Shown here in pieces: positions 42,199 to 51,397 of a stretch of DNA of 64,000 nt. The translations under genes and the position numbers were made by a program. Under the pieces are notes generated by a model. That model saw only the letters and a list, made by a program, of their open reading frames with translations. It did not search any database and was not told where the DNA came from. How positions within the stretch are numbered: position 1 is the first letter of the stretch; every line of letters starts with the position of its first letter. Origin of the DNA: Ornithinibacillus xuwenensis (GTDB taxonomy: Bacteria > Bacillota > Bacilli > Bacillales > Amphibacillaceae); NCBI RefSeq assembly GCF_039614845.1, contig NZ_JBDIML010000001.1, positions 62,001 to 126,000 on the forward strand, given 5' to 3'.

Positions 42199-42488
42199 TT
42201 ATTGAGTGCAACAAAAACTATGTAGATGTCGCACTGCTTTTTATGAAGTGGGAAAAAGTGAAATCTATCAATAAATTTAGCGTTCCTAATGAGTGCAACA
42301 GAATATTATTTATGGTTCACTCTACTTCCATATTTTAGGAAAATAAGAGCAGATTTAGAACACCACAAAAATGGTGTTTTTTCTTGTGTTCAGAATAAAT
42401 TCTCGTTCATTCATCTGAGCGAATTTATTAAAGTGTGAAAACAAACTCAATTACCCCTAAAAGAGGGCGGAGGTGAGGTGTTTATGAC
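42199..42488 (+). other. Non-coding gap before the terminase region
   Basis: 290 bases without a gene. It holds two exact copies of GAGTGCAACA (42204-42213 and 42291-42300) and a terminator-like hairpin at 42359-42384 (AACACCA with TGGTGTT, then TTTTCTTG). Being upstream of the packaging genes, it is a natural place for the cos or pac site. Confidence 0.5.
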
Positions 42489-43217
42489 ATGGGTAGACCA
42501 ATGAGTCCTAATCGACTAAAAGCCCTTAAAATATGGCTTAATAGTGGTCGTGAAAAGCAACCAAAAGAGATTGCTGAAGAATTAGGGATAAAGTCTGGAC
42601 TTGTTCGTAAGTGGAAAAGCCAAGACAAATGGGATGAGATTCCTGACATTCCAAATAAAAGAGGAGCTCCCTATCGTAATAAAAATGCAGTAGGCAATAA
42701 AGGCGGGGGAGCACCACCAGGTAATGAAAACGCAGTTAAGCATGGCTTGTTCCGTAAATGGTTTCCAAACGATAATGAATATCAAGAAATTTATCAAGCA
42801 GCTAGAGAAGGAATGACCATGCTAGACATTCTCTATGAAGAAATCATTATTAGTTTCACTAATATAATCCGAGCTCAGAAAATCATGTTTGTTCAGGACC
42901 AAGATGATATGACCAAAGAACTTAAAAAAGAGAAAATTTATAAAGAAAAGGTTGAGTCTGTTAATGAACATGGAGAAAGAGTGGAAGGATTTGAGGAAGT
43001 CAGCACAGATAGAGAATATGAGATTCAGTTTGCTTGGGATAAACAAGCTAAAGCATTAACTGCACAAGCTGCAGCAATGAGGACATTAACAGGAAAGATT
43101 AAACAGTACGAGGAAATGATTCGTTCTATGCCTCCTGATCAAGTTAAAGAGGAGCACAAATTACGAATTGAAAAAATGAAGGCTGATATTAAAGCTATCG
43201 AGTCTAAAGCTTGGTAA
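42489..43217 (+). CDS. Phage terminase small subunit-like protein (XtmA-like)
   Basis: 242 residues. The N-terminal helix-turn-helix (EIAEELGIKSGLVRKWKSQD) and the glycine/asparagine-rich GAPYRNKNAVGNKGGGAPPG followed by NENAVKHGLF are the hallmark of PBSX XtmA-type small terminases, which recognise phage DNA. The rest is helical. ATG at 42489 with GGAGGTG upstream. A second small-terminase-type protein (P27 family) precedes the large subunit at 45 kb, so the two may divide the work or this one may be an accessory packaging factor. Confidence 0.8.
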   Translation: MGRPMSPNRLKALKIWLNSGREKQPKEIAEELGIKSGLVRKWKSQDKWDEIPDIPNKRGAPYRNKNAVGNKGGGAPPGNENAVKHGLFRKWFPNDNEYQEIYQAAREGMTMLDILYEEIIISFTNIIRAQKIMFVQDQDDMTKELKKEKIYKEKVESVNEHGERVEGFEEVSTDREYEIQFAWDKQAKALTAQAAAMRTLTGKIKQYEEMIRSMPPDQVKEEHKLRIEKMKADIKAIESKAW

Positions 43218-43241
43218 ATAAAAAATAGGGAGAGATATTTA

Positions 43242-43622
43242 ATGACAAATAAATCAGTGAATTTAGATGTAGAGGTAATAAAAGAAACAGAAGAGCAGTT
43301 GGTTGTACGAGCAAATAAACCATTAAAAGAAAATGAATTTAATTTGTTATCGCAATTGGTTAAAAAGCAAGAGGAAGAATCAGGAGTAAAGATTGTTTTA
43401 CTTCCTCAAAGTGCAGAGTTGGTTAATGTTGAAGAGATTGAGGCTGAGAAGGAAGCATTAGAGAAACTTAAGGCAGAAGTCCAAGCCGAGAAAGAAGCAG
43501 CAGAAAAAGCAAAGGCAGAAGTCGAAGCAGAGAGAGAAGCTTTAGAAAAGGCTAAAGCAGAAGCTAAGAAAGAGTCGGCTAAAAAAGATAAGAAAGAGAA
43601 AGAAAAAGAAGCTGACAAATAA
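43242..43622 (+). CDS. Coiled-coil phage protein
   Basis: 126 residues. The second half is a long coiled coil with near-repeats (EKEALEKLKAEVQAEKEAAE, KAKAEVEAEREALEKAKAEA) and a lysine-rich end. The first 65 residues are a compact beta/alpha segment with no recognised family. Overlaps the next ATG by one base. Function unknown; between packaging genes. Confidence 0.65.
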   Translation: MTNKSVNLDVEVIKETEEQLVVRANKPLKENEFNLLSQLVKKQEEESGVKIVLLPQSAELVNVEEIEAEKEALEKLKAEVQAEKEAAEKAKAEVEAEREALEKAKAEAKKESAKKDKKEKEKEADK

Positions 43623-44305
43623 TGGCTAAACATGCAGTACTCAAACAATTCTATGCTTCTGATAATTGGATTAATCTTAGGTTATCACTAATCAATGAAC
43701 GTGGTAATAAGTGCGCACGTTGTAATGAAATTATTCCAAGGTCAAGAGATATTATTGGTCATCATAAGATTGAACTAACACCTGAAAATGTACATGATCA
43801 TTCTATTAGTTTGAATCCCGAACTAATAGAAATAATATGTTTTGATTGCCACAACAAAGAGCATAAGCGTTTTGGTTACCAAGGAACTAAAGAAGTGTAT
43901 TTAGTCTATGGTCCACCAATGAGTGGTAAGTCTACATTTGTTCATCAGAACATGGAGCGTGGTGATATCGTTGTAGACATGGATGCATTGTATGAAGCTG
44001 TATCTATGATGCCTACATATGACAAGCCTGATAATCTATTTAGCAATGTAATAGGTATTCACAATCAATTAATCGACAACATACGTACACGCTATGGGAA
44101 GTGGCATAACGCTTGGATTGTTGGTGGATATGCTGATAAGTATAAGCGTGATAGATTAGCAGATGATGTAGGAGCAGAGCTTATCTTCTGTAATGTTAGT
44201 AAAGAGGACTGCTTGATTAGGTTGGAACAGGATGAAGAGAGAAAGTACAGGAAAGATGAATGGACTAAGTATATTAATAAGTGGTTTGAATCATATACGA
44301 AGTGA
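43622..44305 (+). CDS. HNH endonuclease fused to a P-loop kinase-like domain
   Basis: 227 residues. Residues 1-95 form an HNH nuclease: KCARCNEIIPRS, IGHHKIELTPENVHDHSISL, ICFDCHNKEHKRFG supply the two CxxC pairs and catalytic histidines. From about residue 97 a P-loop domain begins (VYLVYGPPMSGKSTFVHQNM, then VVDMDALYEAV and VGGYADKYKR), like polynucleotide-kinase-type NTPases. HNH proteins next to terminases help cut cos ends; a linked kinase could process the ends. The fused activity is inference. Confidence 0.8.
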   Translation: MAKHAVLKQFYASDNWINLRLSLINERGNKCARCNEIIPRSRDIIGHHKIELTPENVHDHSISLNPELIEIICFDCHNKEHKRFGYQGTKEVYLVYGPPMSGKSTFVHQNMERGDIVVDMDALYEAVSMMPTYDKPDNLFSNVIGIHNQLIDNIRTRYGKWHNAWIVGGYADKYKRDRLADDVGAELIFCNVSKEDCLIRLEQDEERKYRKDEWTKYINKWFESYTK

Positions 44306-44315
44306 GGTTGAAGTT

Positions 44316-44594
44316 ATGAAACAACCATTAACAAAACAGGTATGTATGGATAAAGATTGCGGTTGGCAAGAGAAGTCGCATAAGATACGTGATGGTATCA
44401 GATGTCCTAAATGTGGTGGACTTGTAATGAGTAGTGTTAAGTCAAATAAAACTGTTGCTATGGGGATTGATTTGGCCAGCAAACCAGATGTAACTGTACA
44501 AGCTGCCGTATGGGTGAATCCAACTCATGAAACTTTAGTGGATTTTATAACTGATGTGTCAACAATACCAAAGGAACTTATGTTGCATAAGTAG
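44316..44594 (+). CDS. Zinc-ribbon-containing phage protein
   Basis: 92 residues from the ATG at 44316, chosen over earlier in-frame starts because it follows the previous stop with GAGGTTGAAG upstream. Four cysteines in CMDKDCGWQ and CPKCGGLVM form a ribbon within the first 40 residues. The C-terminal half is unassigned. Confidence 0.6.
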   Translation: MKQPLTKQVCMDKDCGWQEKSHKIRDGIRCPKCGGLVMSSVKSNKTVAMGIDLASKPDVTVQAAVWVNPTHETLVDFITDVSTIPKELMLHK

Positions 44595-44604
44595 GGGGAG
44601 ATAT

Positions 44605-44862
44605 ATGATGACTAAACAAAATGAAACAAATAACTCATTGAGTATTAATGTAGATGTAAATACAACTAACCTAACTGCTAAGTTAAAAGTAATATCGAAA
44701 CACGCAATAGCATTAGCAGAGGAGCTAGAGCAGATGGATGAGATGACTTGTCCAATGTGCAATAATGTTTTACTCGAAGAAAATTATTTTGCTGATGAAG
44801 TATTACATTTCTCAAAAGTAGAATGTTCTGAGTGCGGATATTCCAAAACATCCCCCCGGTAA
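44605..44862 (+). CDS. Small zinc-ribbon phage protein
   Basis: 85 residues; ATG at 44605 with GGGGGAG upstream (a second ATG follows at once). A helical N-terminus (LTAKLKVISKHAIALAEEL) precedes CPMCNNVLLEENYFADEVLH and VECSECGY, a two-CxxC ribbon. Function unknown. Confidence 0.65.
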   Translation: MMTKQNETNNSLSINVDVNTTNLTAKLKVISKHAIALAEELEQMDEMTCPMCNNVLLEENYFADEVLHFSKVECSECGYSKTSPR

Positions 44863-44954
44863 CAAAAAAATAAAGAAGCTCTCGGGGACCGAGAGGGGTA
44901 CACAACTTACACACATGCCTAAAATTTTGAAATTGATTGGAGGTTTTTTGAAAC

Positions 44955-45284
44955 ATGTCTAAAAAGGCGATTTTCCAAGCAGAAAAAGAAAAGTTGATTG
45001 AAATCTTTCAAGATGTTGAGAATTCCAAACGAAAACTTGTTGAAGGACTAATTGAAGATGCTTGTTTCTTAAAATCCGAAAATCATGAATTAAAAGAGAT
45101 CCTTAAAGAAACAGGTATGGTAAACATTCATCCATCGAATAAACAACTGCAAAAACCTGTTGAAGCTGCAAGACAATATCTTAAGAATGTAAATAGTTAT
45201 TCGGTAATCATTAAAACACTTAATGGTGTACTGAATAAAAATATACTTGATGATGATGAAGATGATTTGGGTGAATTTGCATGA
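44955..45284 (+). CDS. Terminase small subunit, P27 family
   Basis: 109 residues with the P27-type pattern: charged N-terminal helices, ALKETG-like KEILKETGMVNIHPSNKQLQ, PVEAARQYLKNVNSY, and an acidic end LDDDEDDLGEF. It overlaps the large subunit start by 4 bases, which strengthens the call. Binds phage DNA and stimulates the motor. GGAGG lies 12 bases before the ATG. Confidence 0.82.
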   Translation: MSKKAIFQAEKEKLIEIFQDVENSKRKLVEGLIEDACFLKSENHELKEILKETGMVNIHPSNKQLQKPVEAARQYLKNVNSYSVIIKTLNGVLNKNILDDDEDDLGEFA

Positions 45285-47032
45285 TTCAAGCGCAAGCACC
45301 AAATGTACAGGCGGAACCTTATTCGTATAATGGTACGCATTCTTTTTTACTTGAATACATATTCAAGTGTAAAAATGGAGAAATAACAATAGGTCATGAG
45401 TTAATGACCCAATTGGATATGCTAATAGAGCACTTCAACAATCCTGAAATCAAGATTGATTTTGAAGATGGCCATAAGCGGATTAAGTTCATAGAAACAA
45501 AGTGTAAACACTTTGAAGCACCGTTTGCTGGTAAACCATTCATACTGGAATTGTTTCAAAAGGCATTTGTTGAAGCCATTTATATTTTTCAAATATATGA
45601 TGATGAAATTAATAGATGGATTAGATTGCATCAAGATGTGCTATTTCTGGTAGCACGGAAAAATGGGAAAACCCCACTTATCTCAGCTATATGTTTGGCT
45701 GAGTTTTTTTGTGGGGAAATTGGGACAAGGATATTATGCAGCAGTAATGATTATGAACAGGCTGATTTAATGTTTCAAGCGATTAATTCCATGCGAGAAG
45801 AAAGTAAGTCACTTTCTAAAGTGACTAGGAGCAATATTAAAGGTATCTTCTTTGGAAATCCCAAAAAACCAAAAAAGACTGGTAAGTTCAGTTATAAAAA
45901 CAAAGGTCAGATTAAGAAGATATCCGCAAAAACAGGTGCTAAAGAAGGTAAGAACATTCGTGTCGGTGCAGTTGATGAAGTGCATGAGTTAAAAGATAAT
46001 ACTTCAATTATGCCTATACGACAAGCAGTTTCTACACAGGATGAGCCTTTATATATTGAATTAACAACAGAAGGTGTCATAAATGAGGGGTATCTTGATG
46101 AAAGGCTTCGTGAAGCTAGGAAAGTATTGAATGGTGAACTAGATCGGCCTAGATGGTTAATATGGCTCTACACACAAGATAGTGAAAGGGAAGTTTGGAA
46201 AAACGAAGATATGTGGGTTAAGTCTAATCCAGGTCTTGGTGTAATTAAAAAACGAAGCTTTCTCAAAAAAATGGTTGAGGAATCTAAAACAAGTAAATCC
46301 ATGCGTGTATTTGTAATGTCCAAGGACTTTAATATTAAGCAAAACAACGCAACAGCATGGCTGACAACAGAGGACATTAAGAATGAGGATACCTTTAATT
46401 TAGAAGAATTCCGAAATTGTTTTGGCATTGGTGGAGTTGACCTTTCAAAAACAGGTGACTTAACTAGTGCAAGAGTAATCTTGATGAGGAGTGGGGACCC
46501 CAAGAAGTACATTGTACAAATGTACTTTATTCCGGAATCGAAAATTAAAAATCTATCAGTAGCTGATAAAAAATTATTCAAAGAATGGATACAAGATGGT
46601 TATTTAACTGTCTCACCTGGTAATGAAAACGACTTTAGTCTAGTAACTGCGTGGTTTGTAAAACTATATAAGGAATATGGCATTAGAGTATTTAAAACAG
46701 GTTATGATAAATGGTCTGCTGTTTACTGGAGAAAAGAGATGGAGGAATACGGTTTTGATACAGAAAGAGTTGCACAAGATTGGAGTTTATCAGAGCCTAT
46801 GAAACTAGTTGAGGCTGACTTGAAAAGTAATTTGATAGTCTACAATAATAATCCGATTGATAAATGGTGCTTTGAAAATACTGCATTAAACTTTAATAGC
46901 AAGATGGATATGATGCCTAAAAAAGTACAAGGGCAAGACAATAAAAAAATTGATGGTGCAGTAACAACAATTATAGCTTACAAAATATATAGCGATAATC
47001 GTTCTGAATTCATGCAGCTTGTTGGGAGGTGA
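45281..47032 (+). CDS. Terminase large subunit
   Basis: The DNA-packaging ATPase and nuclease. 583 residues of the HK97-like Terminase_1 type: Walker A-like LVARKNGKTPLISAI near residue 125, Walker B VGAVDEVHEL near 228, and nuclease-domain aspartates GGVDLSKTGDLTSA near 382 and DGAVTTIIAYKIYSDN near the end. Complete. Confidence 0.93.
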   Translation: MIQAQAPNVQAEPYSYNGTHSFLLEYIFKCKNGEITIGHELMTQLDMLIEHFNNPEIKIDFEDGHKRIKFIETKCKHFEAPFAGKPFILELFQKAFVEAIYIFQIYDDEINRWIRLHQDVLFLVARKNGKTPLISAICLAEFFCGEIGTRILCSSNDYEQADLMFQAINSMREESKSLSKVTRSNIKGIFFGNPKKPKKTGKFSYKNKGQIKKISAKTGAKEGKNIRVGAVDEVHELKDNTSIMPIRQAVSTQDEPLYIELTTEGVINEGYLDERLREARKVLNGELDRPRWLIWLYTQDSEREVWKNEDMWVKSNPGLGVIKKRSFLKKMVEESKTSKSMRVFVMSKDFNIKQNNATAWLTTEDIKNEDTFNLEEFRNCFGIGGVDLSKTGDLTSARVILMRSGDPKKYIVQMYFIPESKIKNLSVADKKLFKEWIQDGYLTVSPGNENDFSLVTAWFVKLYKEYGIRVFKTGYDKWSAVYWRKEMEEYGFDTERVAQDWSLSEPMKLVEADLKSNLIVYNNNPIDKWCFENTALNFNSKMDMMPKKVQGQDNKKIDGAVTTIIAYKIYSDNRSEFMQLVGR

Positions 47033-47037
47033 TACCT

Positions 47038-47244
47038 ATGAAACAGAAAGTCCTCAATTATTTTAATAATACATTTAAAAAAGTTTTTCTCTATCTTGAT
47101 GACATTCTTCTTTTCATTGGTATTGCACTAATATCAGTAGGAGTATTTAAAATTTATATTCCAGCAGGATACATTACATTAGGTATTCTCGTTGTTCTAT
47201 TTGCTTATGTGTATGCCAGAAGTAAAGAAGGTGATCATGGTTGA
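47038..47244 (+). CDS. Small phage membrane protein, DUF1056-like
   Basis: 68 residues with two hydrophobic helices (LFIGIALISVGVFKIYI; GYITLGILVVLFAYVYA) after a basic start. ATG at 47038 with GGGAGGTGA upstream. Such proteins sit between terminase and portal in many phages of Gram-positive bacteria; role unknown. Confidence 0.72.
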   Translation: MKQKVLNYFNNTFKKVFLYLDDILLFIGIALISVGVFKIYIPAGYITLGILVVLFAYVYARSKEGDHG

Positions 47245-48488
47245 TTCTCAAGAATCTATTTAAAGAGAGTAATTCAAATCAACAGTACCAGCAAGCAAAA
47301 ATGTTAAATGGATACAGTCCAATATTTTCGCAGTTTGGTCAAAACGTGTATGCCTCTGATGTTGTGCAAATGTGTATTGATGTCATAGCAACTGAATGCA
47401 GTAAATTAATACCCAAACACATCCGTAAAAATAGTGAAGGAATGCAATCGACAGTAAACAGTTCTATAAATAGATTATTTAAGTTTTCACCAAATGAGTT
47501 AATGACTACTAGAGATTTCTTAGAAAAGATAATTTGGCAACTTTACTTTGATTTTAATTCCTTCATTTACCCAATGTATACAACAAAAGAGGACTCGAGG
47601 GGAATGAGTTATCGGGAATATACAGGATTCTATCCTTTGAACCCAACCGTTGTTACATTTTTACAAGACAACAAACAAGATATATTCGTAGAATTACAGT
47701 TTGCTAATGGAACAAAGTTCACCTTAGCCTATGCTGATGTCATTCATTTACGGAAAAGGTTTTCTGTGAATGATGTAATGGGTGGTGGTATGGATGGACA
47801 ACCCGATAATACAGCAATATTAAAAGTCTTGAATATTAACGACTCTGTATTACAGGGATTGGATAAGGCAATTAAAACAAGTCTTTCTGTTAGAGGTATT
47901 ATTAACATTAATACCATGATGGATGATGAAGCTCAAAAAGCTGAAAGAGCAAAATTTGAAGCGGCTATTGCAAGTGGAAAAACAGGAATCATGGCGTTGG
48001 ACTTAAAAAATGAATATATAGACATAAAACCTAACCCTAAAATAGTTGATAAAGATGTCCTTGATTTTCTACAAAACAAGATTCTAAATTATTATGGCGT
48101 TTCTGTTCCAATCCTTACAGGAGATTATACGGATGAACAGTATCAAGCATTTTATGAAAAGACTTTGGAACCACTAGTGATTAGTTTAGGACAAGCATTC
48201 TCAAAGACCATATTTTCTCAAAGAGAGTTAGATGTTGGCAATGAGGTAGTATTCTATCAAAAAGATATGATGTATTTGAGTACATCTGCTAAATTGGACC
48301 TGCTGAAAACAGCGGGTGAGCAAGGGTTACTTACAGATAATCAAAAATTAGGAATCCTTGGGTACCCACCAATACCAGATGGAGACAAGCGTACAATATC
48401 ACTTAATTATATTGATGTTAATCTAGCAAATGCTTACCAAATGAGTAAAAAAGGTAATACAAATGGGGGAGGTAATGAGGTTGAGTAA
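47241..48488 (+). CDS. Portal protein, HK97 family
   Basis: Forms the dodecameric ring at one capsid vertex. 415 residues with the family pattern: VQMCIDVIATECSKL, HLRKRFSVNDVMGG, ILNYYGVSVPILTGDYTDEQ and FYEKTLEPL. It starts at a TTG at 47241 overlapping the previous gene's stop, with AAAGAAGGTGAT upstream. Confidence 0.93.
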   Translation: MILKNLFKESNSNQQYQQAKMLNGYSPIFSQFGQNVYASDVVQMCIDVIATECSKLIPKHIRKNSEGMQSTVNSSINRLFKFSPNELMTTRDFLEKIIWQLYFDFNSFIYPMYTTKEDSRGMSYREYTGFYPLNPTVVTFLQDNKQDIFVELQFANGTKFTLAYADVIHLRKRFSVNDVMGGGMDGQPDNTAILKVLNINDSVLQGLDKAIKTSLSVRGIININTMMDDEAQKAERAKFEAAIASGKTGIMALDLKNEYIDIKPNPKIVDKDVLDFLQNKILNYYGVSVPILTGDYTDEQYQAFYEKTLEPLVISLGQAFSKTIFSQRELDVGNEVVFYQKDMMYLSTSAKLDLLKTAGEQGLLTDNQKLGILGYPPIPDGDKRTISLNYIDVNLANAYQMSKKGNTNGGGNEVE

Positions 48489-49140
48489 GGGAAAAGAGTT
48501 TCCAAACAAAGAGTTACCCGTAGTTCGTAATTTTGGCTTAATGGATTTACGGGCAGTTGACGATGGTAATTATATTGAAGGACATCCAGCGATTTATGAC
48601 CAAATGACGACTATTGGCAACTGGTTCAACGAAGTAATTGAACGTGGAGCTTTTGATGGTTGTGACTTTGATGATGTGTTATTTAGTGTTAATCACGATT
48701 TAAAGAAAATTCCACTTGCTAGAAGTCGAAGAAATAATGGTAACTCGACTATGCAACTTCAAACTAACGATAAAGGGTTATATATTCGAGCTAGTTTAGA
48801 TGTTGAGGAAAATAGCGAAGCAAAATCACTATATAGTGCAATAAAAAGAGGAGACATCGATGGGATGTCTTTTATTTTTTATGTAGATGAAGAAAAGTGG
48901 GAAGACCTCGATAGTGATATGCCAACAAGGCGCATCCAAAAGATTAAGAAAGTTATTGAAGTAAGTGCGGTCAATTTCCCTGCTTATACAGGGACTGACA
49001 TAAATGCTCGTGATCAAGCTGTATTGGATAATGCAGCAAAGGCATTGGAAAATGCTAGATCTCAGTTGGATAACTCGAACAGCGAGCTGGAATTATTGCA
49101 ATTAAGAAATCAAATTCTACTAAAAATGGAGGAAAACTGA
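48481..49140 (+). CDS. HK97-family prohead protease
   Basis: Cleaves capsid scaffold during head maturation (peptidase U35). 219 residues from the TTG at 48481, which has GGGAGGT 8 bases upstream; ATGs at 48463 and 48475 lie in or against that site. Family marks: GHPAIYDQMTTIGNWFNEVI, the catalytic histidine in SVNHDLKKIPLARS, and serine region DIDGMSFIF. Overlaps the portal gene by 8 bases. Confidence 0.9.
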   Translation: MSKGKEFPNKELPVVRNFGLMDLRAVDDGNYIEGHPAIYDQMTTIGNWFNEVIERGAFDGCDFDDVLFSVNHDLKKIPLARSRRNNGNSTMQLQTNDKGLYIRASLDVEENSEAKSLYSAIKRGDIDGMSFIFYVDEEKWEDLDSDMPTRRIQKIKKVIEVSAVNFPAYTGTDINARDQAVLDNAAKALENARSQLDNSNSELELLQLRNQILLKMEEN

Positions 49141-49141
49141 T

Positions 49142-50425
49142 ATGAAAAAGAAACTACAAGAAATGCTACAAAAGAAAGAAGCACGTAAAAAGGAATTAGG
49201 GAAAAAATCTCAGTCAACAGAATCTGTAGAAGAATTAAGAAGCATTAACGCTGAACTAGAAACTCTTAATGCAGAAATCGCTGAACTGCGAAGCATGGTC
49301 GATAATTTACCAGACGAAGAAGGAATAGGTGCTGGGGAAGAACGCAATCAGCAAACACCAGAACAGCGAAATACCCCACAAGGACAGGTTAATGTTCTGG
49401 GAACATACGGTTTAAATCAAAATCAATCTAATCCAACTGAACAACGTTCAGCAGATCCGTATGATACTCCTGAATATCGTTCTGCATTTATGGATTATGT
49501 TACAAATGGTAAGAAGTCCGATACGCTAGAATTCCGAGCTGATGCTACAACAGGAACTGGTGATGTAGGAGCTGTCATTCCAACAACGATTTTAAATAAA
49601 ATTGTTGAGAAATTAAAGGATTATGGCCGTATTTATTCTCGTATTACAAAAACTTCTATGCAGGGCGGAGTAGAAATACCAATTTCTAGTGCCAAACCAA
49701 CAGCAACTTGGGTATCTGCAGGAACCATGTCCGATAAACAGAAGAAATCGGTAACGGGTAATATCTCATTTTCTTACCACAAATTGCAATGTCGTGTAGC
49801 GGTTGAATTAGTTGCAGGTACGGTGGCAATGCCAGTATTTGAGGATACTGTATCAGACAATATCTATGAAGCTATGATCGTTGCAATTGAGGAAGCTGTG
49901 ATTAATGGTACTGGCGTAGGTCAACCATTGGGTATTACCAAAGACACCAATGTACCTGCAAACCAAATTGTTGAAGTTTCTGTTGCTGATTTTGGCAAGT
50001 ATCAGAAGTGGACTGAGCTATACGGGAAAGTCCCTCGTAAATATCGCAGCGGTGCGGTTTTGATCACTGCAGATGCCGACTGGAATAAGTATTTACTAGG
50101 AATGGTAGATACAAATGGACAGCCTGTTGCACGTGTGAACTACGGATTGGACGGAACCCAAACAGAGCGATTCATCGGTAAAGAGGTTCTGCCACTAGAA
50201 GATTCCCTGCCATCTATTGATGATGCAGCAGCTGGTGAAGTTGTGGCAATTCTTGTTAAGTTACCTGATTACATGCTAAATAGCAATATGCAAATGACAT
50301 TCAAGCGCTATTTTAACGAGGACACAGACGAATGGATTAGCAAGTCTACTTTAATTGCTGATGGTAAACTTTCTGATCGCAACGGGGTAGTACTTATCAA
50401 GAAGGCTGCAGACCCTGCAGTATAA
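49142..50425 (+). CDS. Major capsid protein, HK97 fold
   Basis: 427 residues. The first ~75 are a charged coiled-coil delta domain (KKKLQEMLQKKEARKKELGK), and a Q/N/E-rich segment follows to about 125, the likely protease cleavage zone. The capsid fold starts near FRADATTGTGDVGAVIPTTI. The P-domain and A-domain regions (MQGGVEIPISS; VELVAGTVAMPVFEDTV) follow the family. Complete. Confidence 0.93.
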   Translation: MKKKLQEMLQKKEARKKELGKKSQSTESVEELRSINAELETLNAEIAELRSMVDNLPDEEGIGAGEERNQQTPEQRNTPQGQVNVLGTYGLNQNQSNPTEQRSADPYDTPEYRSAFMDYVTNGKKSDTLEFRADATTGTGDVGAVIPTTILNKIVEKLKDYGRIYSRITKTSMQGGVEIPISSAKPTATWVSAGTMSDKQKKSVTGNISFSYHKLQCRVAVELVAGTVAMPVFEDTVSDNIYEAMIVAIEEAVINGTGVGQPLGITKDTNVPANQIVEVSVADFGKYQKWTELYGKVPRKYRSGAVLITADADWNKYLLGMVDTNGQPVARVNYGLDGTQTERFIGKEVLPLEDSLPSIDDAAAGEVVAILVKLPDYMLNSNMQMTFKRYFNEDTDEWISKSTLIADGKLSDRNGVVLIKKAADPAV

Positions 50426-50438
50426 GGTGGTGGTCTAA

Positions 50439-50720
50439 TTGACTACCGAACAGCTTAATAACTTAATTATTGAGTGTAAAAAGGGATTAGGAATTTCCAT
50501 AGAACCTAATGAGGCAATCGATGGAGTAGTAAAGCAGAAGATTTTGATTATAGTTGCTTACATGAAAGGCTCTGGCGTGAACGATGAAACTATCGCAGAG
50601 AATGATTTATCGACAGGTGTTATTGTTCTCGGAGTGACTGATCTATGGAATTTAAATTCAGGGGAAGTTAAGTTTTCCCCTGTTTTTAATACATTACTTA
50701 CACAATTGGCGGCAGGGTGA
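50439..50720 (+). CDS. Head-tail connector protein (gp6-like)
   Basis: 93 residues directly after the capsid gene, helical, in the position and size of adaptor proteins that ring the portal. TTG at 50439 with AAGGTGGTGG upstream. Sequence identity is weak by eye, so the name rests mainly on order. Confidence 0.65.
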   Translation: MTTEQLNNLIIECKKGLGISIEPNEAIDGVVKQKILIIVAYMKGSGVNDETIAENDLSTGVIVLGVTDLWNLNSGEVKFSPVFNTLLTQLAAG

Positions 50721-50724
50721 TCAA

Positions 50725-51036
50725 ATGCGATTCGATAAGCAAATTACTCTAATTAAACAGGAATATGGAGAGGATAACATTGGAAATCCAATACCTGTTG
50801 GAGAGCCACTGAAAAGAAAAGTTCTGGCCAAGGAAAAATCAGTTACAAGAAATGAATTTTATTCTGCAGGTAATACAGGATTAAAGCCTGAAATTGTATT
50901 CAATATGTTTCGATTTGAATATGAAGGTGATGAATCTATCATATTTCAGAATAAGGAATACAAGGTTATTAGATCTTATGTCATTAATTCAAAAGAAATT
51001 GAATTAATATGCGAAAAGGTGATAGGTGATGGCTAA
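50725..51036 (+). CDS. Head-closure/head-tail adaptor protein
   Basis: 103 residues, beta-rich, beginning MRFDKQITLIKQEYGEDNIG as in SPP1 gp16-type head-tail adaptors (a strand with the pattern DKxITLI). Overlaps the next gene by 8 bases. Confidence 0.78.
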   Translation: MRFDKQITLIKQEYGEDNIGNPIPVGEPLKRKVLAKEKSVTRNEFYSAGNTGLKPEIVFNMFRFEYEGDESIIFQNKEYKVIRSYVINSKEIELICEKVIGDG

Positions 51037-51397
51037 TAGTTCTAATATAGCTGATGAAATAACAAAGGCATTAAAAGATTATACATCTGAGGTAAGTGAA
51101 GGACTGGAACAATCTAAGTTAGAGGTAGCTAATGAGACAGTTAAGATACTAAAAAGGGATAGCCCTAAAAGCAACAGAAAATCAACGAAGAAGTATGGAA
51201 AAGGTTGGGCTAGAAAAAAAGTCAGTACAGCCCAGGTAATCTATAATCGGAATAAACCTTCATTAACTCACCTTTTAGAAAAAGGACATGCTAAAAGAGG
51301 TGGGGGAAGAGTACCAGGAAATCCTCACATTAAACCTGCTGAAAAACAAGCAATTGAAAAGTATGTGAAGAAAGTTGAGAAGGTGATTAAAGGATGA
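51029..51397 (+). CDS. HK97 gp10-type tail component
   Basis: 122 residues from the ATG at 51029. VSEGLEQSKLEVANETVKIL followed by KRDSPKSN, then GWARKKVS, HLLEKGHAKRGGGRVPGNPH and the C-terminal helix are the gp10-like tail-completion pattern. Overlaps the next gene by 4 bases. Confidence 0.83.
   Translation: MANSSNIADEITKALKDYTSEVSEGLEQSKLEVANETVKILKRDSPKSNRKSTKKYGKGWARKKVSTAQVIYNRNKPSLTHLLEKGHAKRGGGRVPGNPHIKPAEKQAIEKYVKKVEKVIKG

Noticed and set aside
43430..43600. Repeats in the coiled-coil gene as a possible tandem array
   Set aside because: They reflect the Glu/Lys/Ala heptads of the protein; the DNA copies are diverged.
44878..44895. Hairpin CTCTCGG/CCGAGAG as a terminator before the P27-type gene
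   Set aside because: It has no T run and would cut the packaging operon; left unassigned.
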